NCBI GenBank assembly: GCA_011634665.1
Contig: WAEK01000009.1
Span: forward strand, 1,913,501-1,977,500
Direction: 5' to 3'
Source: Mortierella sp. BCC40632
Taxonomy: Eukaryota; Mortierellomycota; Mortierellomycetes; Mortierellales; Mortierellaceae
DNA length: 64,000 bases
Shown here: piece by piece, positions 63,948 to 64,000 of the stretch
Numbering within the stretch: position 1 is the stretch's first letter
Layout of the letters: the number at the start of each line of letters is the position of its first letter
Position numbers and translations under genes: made by a program
Notes under the pieces: generated by a model
The model's input: the letters and a program-made list of their open reading frames with translations, nothing else
The model's database searches: none
What the model was told of the DNA's origin: nothing

Positions 63948-64000
63948 CTAAAAGAAGGCAAAAGGAAAACGATGTGAGAAAGGACGACAACAACAGAGAG

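Overview
The window looks like an accessory, gene-poor region of a filamentous zygomycete-type fungus, most likely Mortierellaceae (Mucoromycota). That placement is an inference. It rests on a large intronless F-box/LRR family opening with MEHAL or MEKAL, Crinkler-type effector genes, a fungal glycogen synthase with short GT-AG introns, and fungal-style small secreted proteins. No bacterial gene organisation is present.

Layout. 0-5.2 kb is debris: a broken ORF of unknown family, an antisense Crinkler fragment, a 196-bp tandem repeat, and a decayed PD-(D/E)XK-like gene cut by a small hairpin element. 5.2-9.8 kb holds two tandem F-box genes plus remnants on each side. 9.8-18.3 kb is transposon and effector debris: a Mutator/FAR1-like fragment, a Fanzor/TnpB-like fragment, a long Crinkler pseudogene (ubiquitin-like head, P-loop NTPase, nuclease-like tail) and the 3' end of a 28S rRNA gene. 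18.3-19.8 kb has an unrecognised ORF. 19.8-26.6 kb carries three minus-strand F-box genes and two remnants. 26.8-31.5 kb has a second Fanzor-like remnant, degenerate 28S fragments and purine-rich low-complexity DNA. 31.5-36.0 kb has an F-box pseudogene between two 131-bp direct repeats, then an intact F-box gene. A SABATH-type methyltransferase follows at 36.2-37.3 kb.

38-46 kb is a transposon graveyard (DIRS-like, Tc1/mariner, two Helitron helicase pieces) with one short secreted peptide. 45.7-48.4 kb is a large imperfect inverted repeat: one arm carries a secreted cysteine-rich protein gene and the other a decayed copy. 48.7-61.9 kb contains a tRNA-derived SINE candidate, four intact MEKAL F-box genes, two remnants, and a small secreted protein with the eight-cysteine SVWC pattern. 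The window ends inside the conserved glycogen synthase gene, read toward lower coordinates.

Interpretation. F-box/LRR proteins normally supply substrate recognition for SCF ubiquitin ligases. Ten intact copies, one copy with a single stop codon and at least six fragments in 64 kb show ongoing duplication and loss. The housekeeping anchor is glycogen synthase. The secreted proteins, Crinkler remnants and F-box array fit a fast-evolving accessory compartment shaped by mobile elements. No operon-like cooperation between genes is implied. All protein identifications come from reading motifs; no database search was run.
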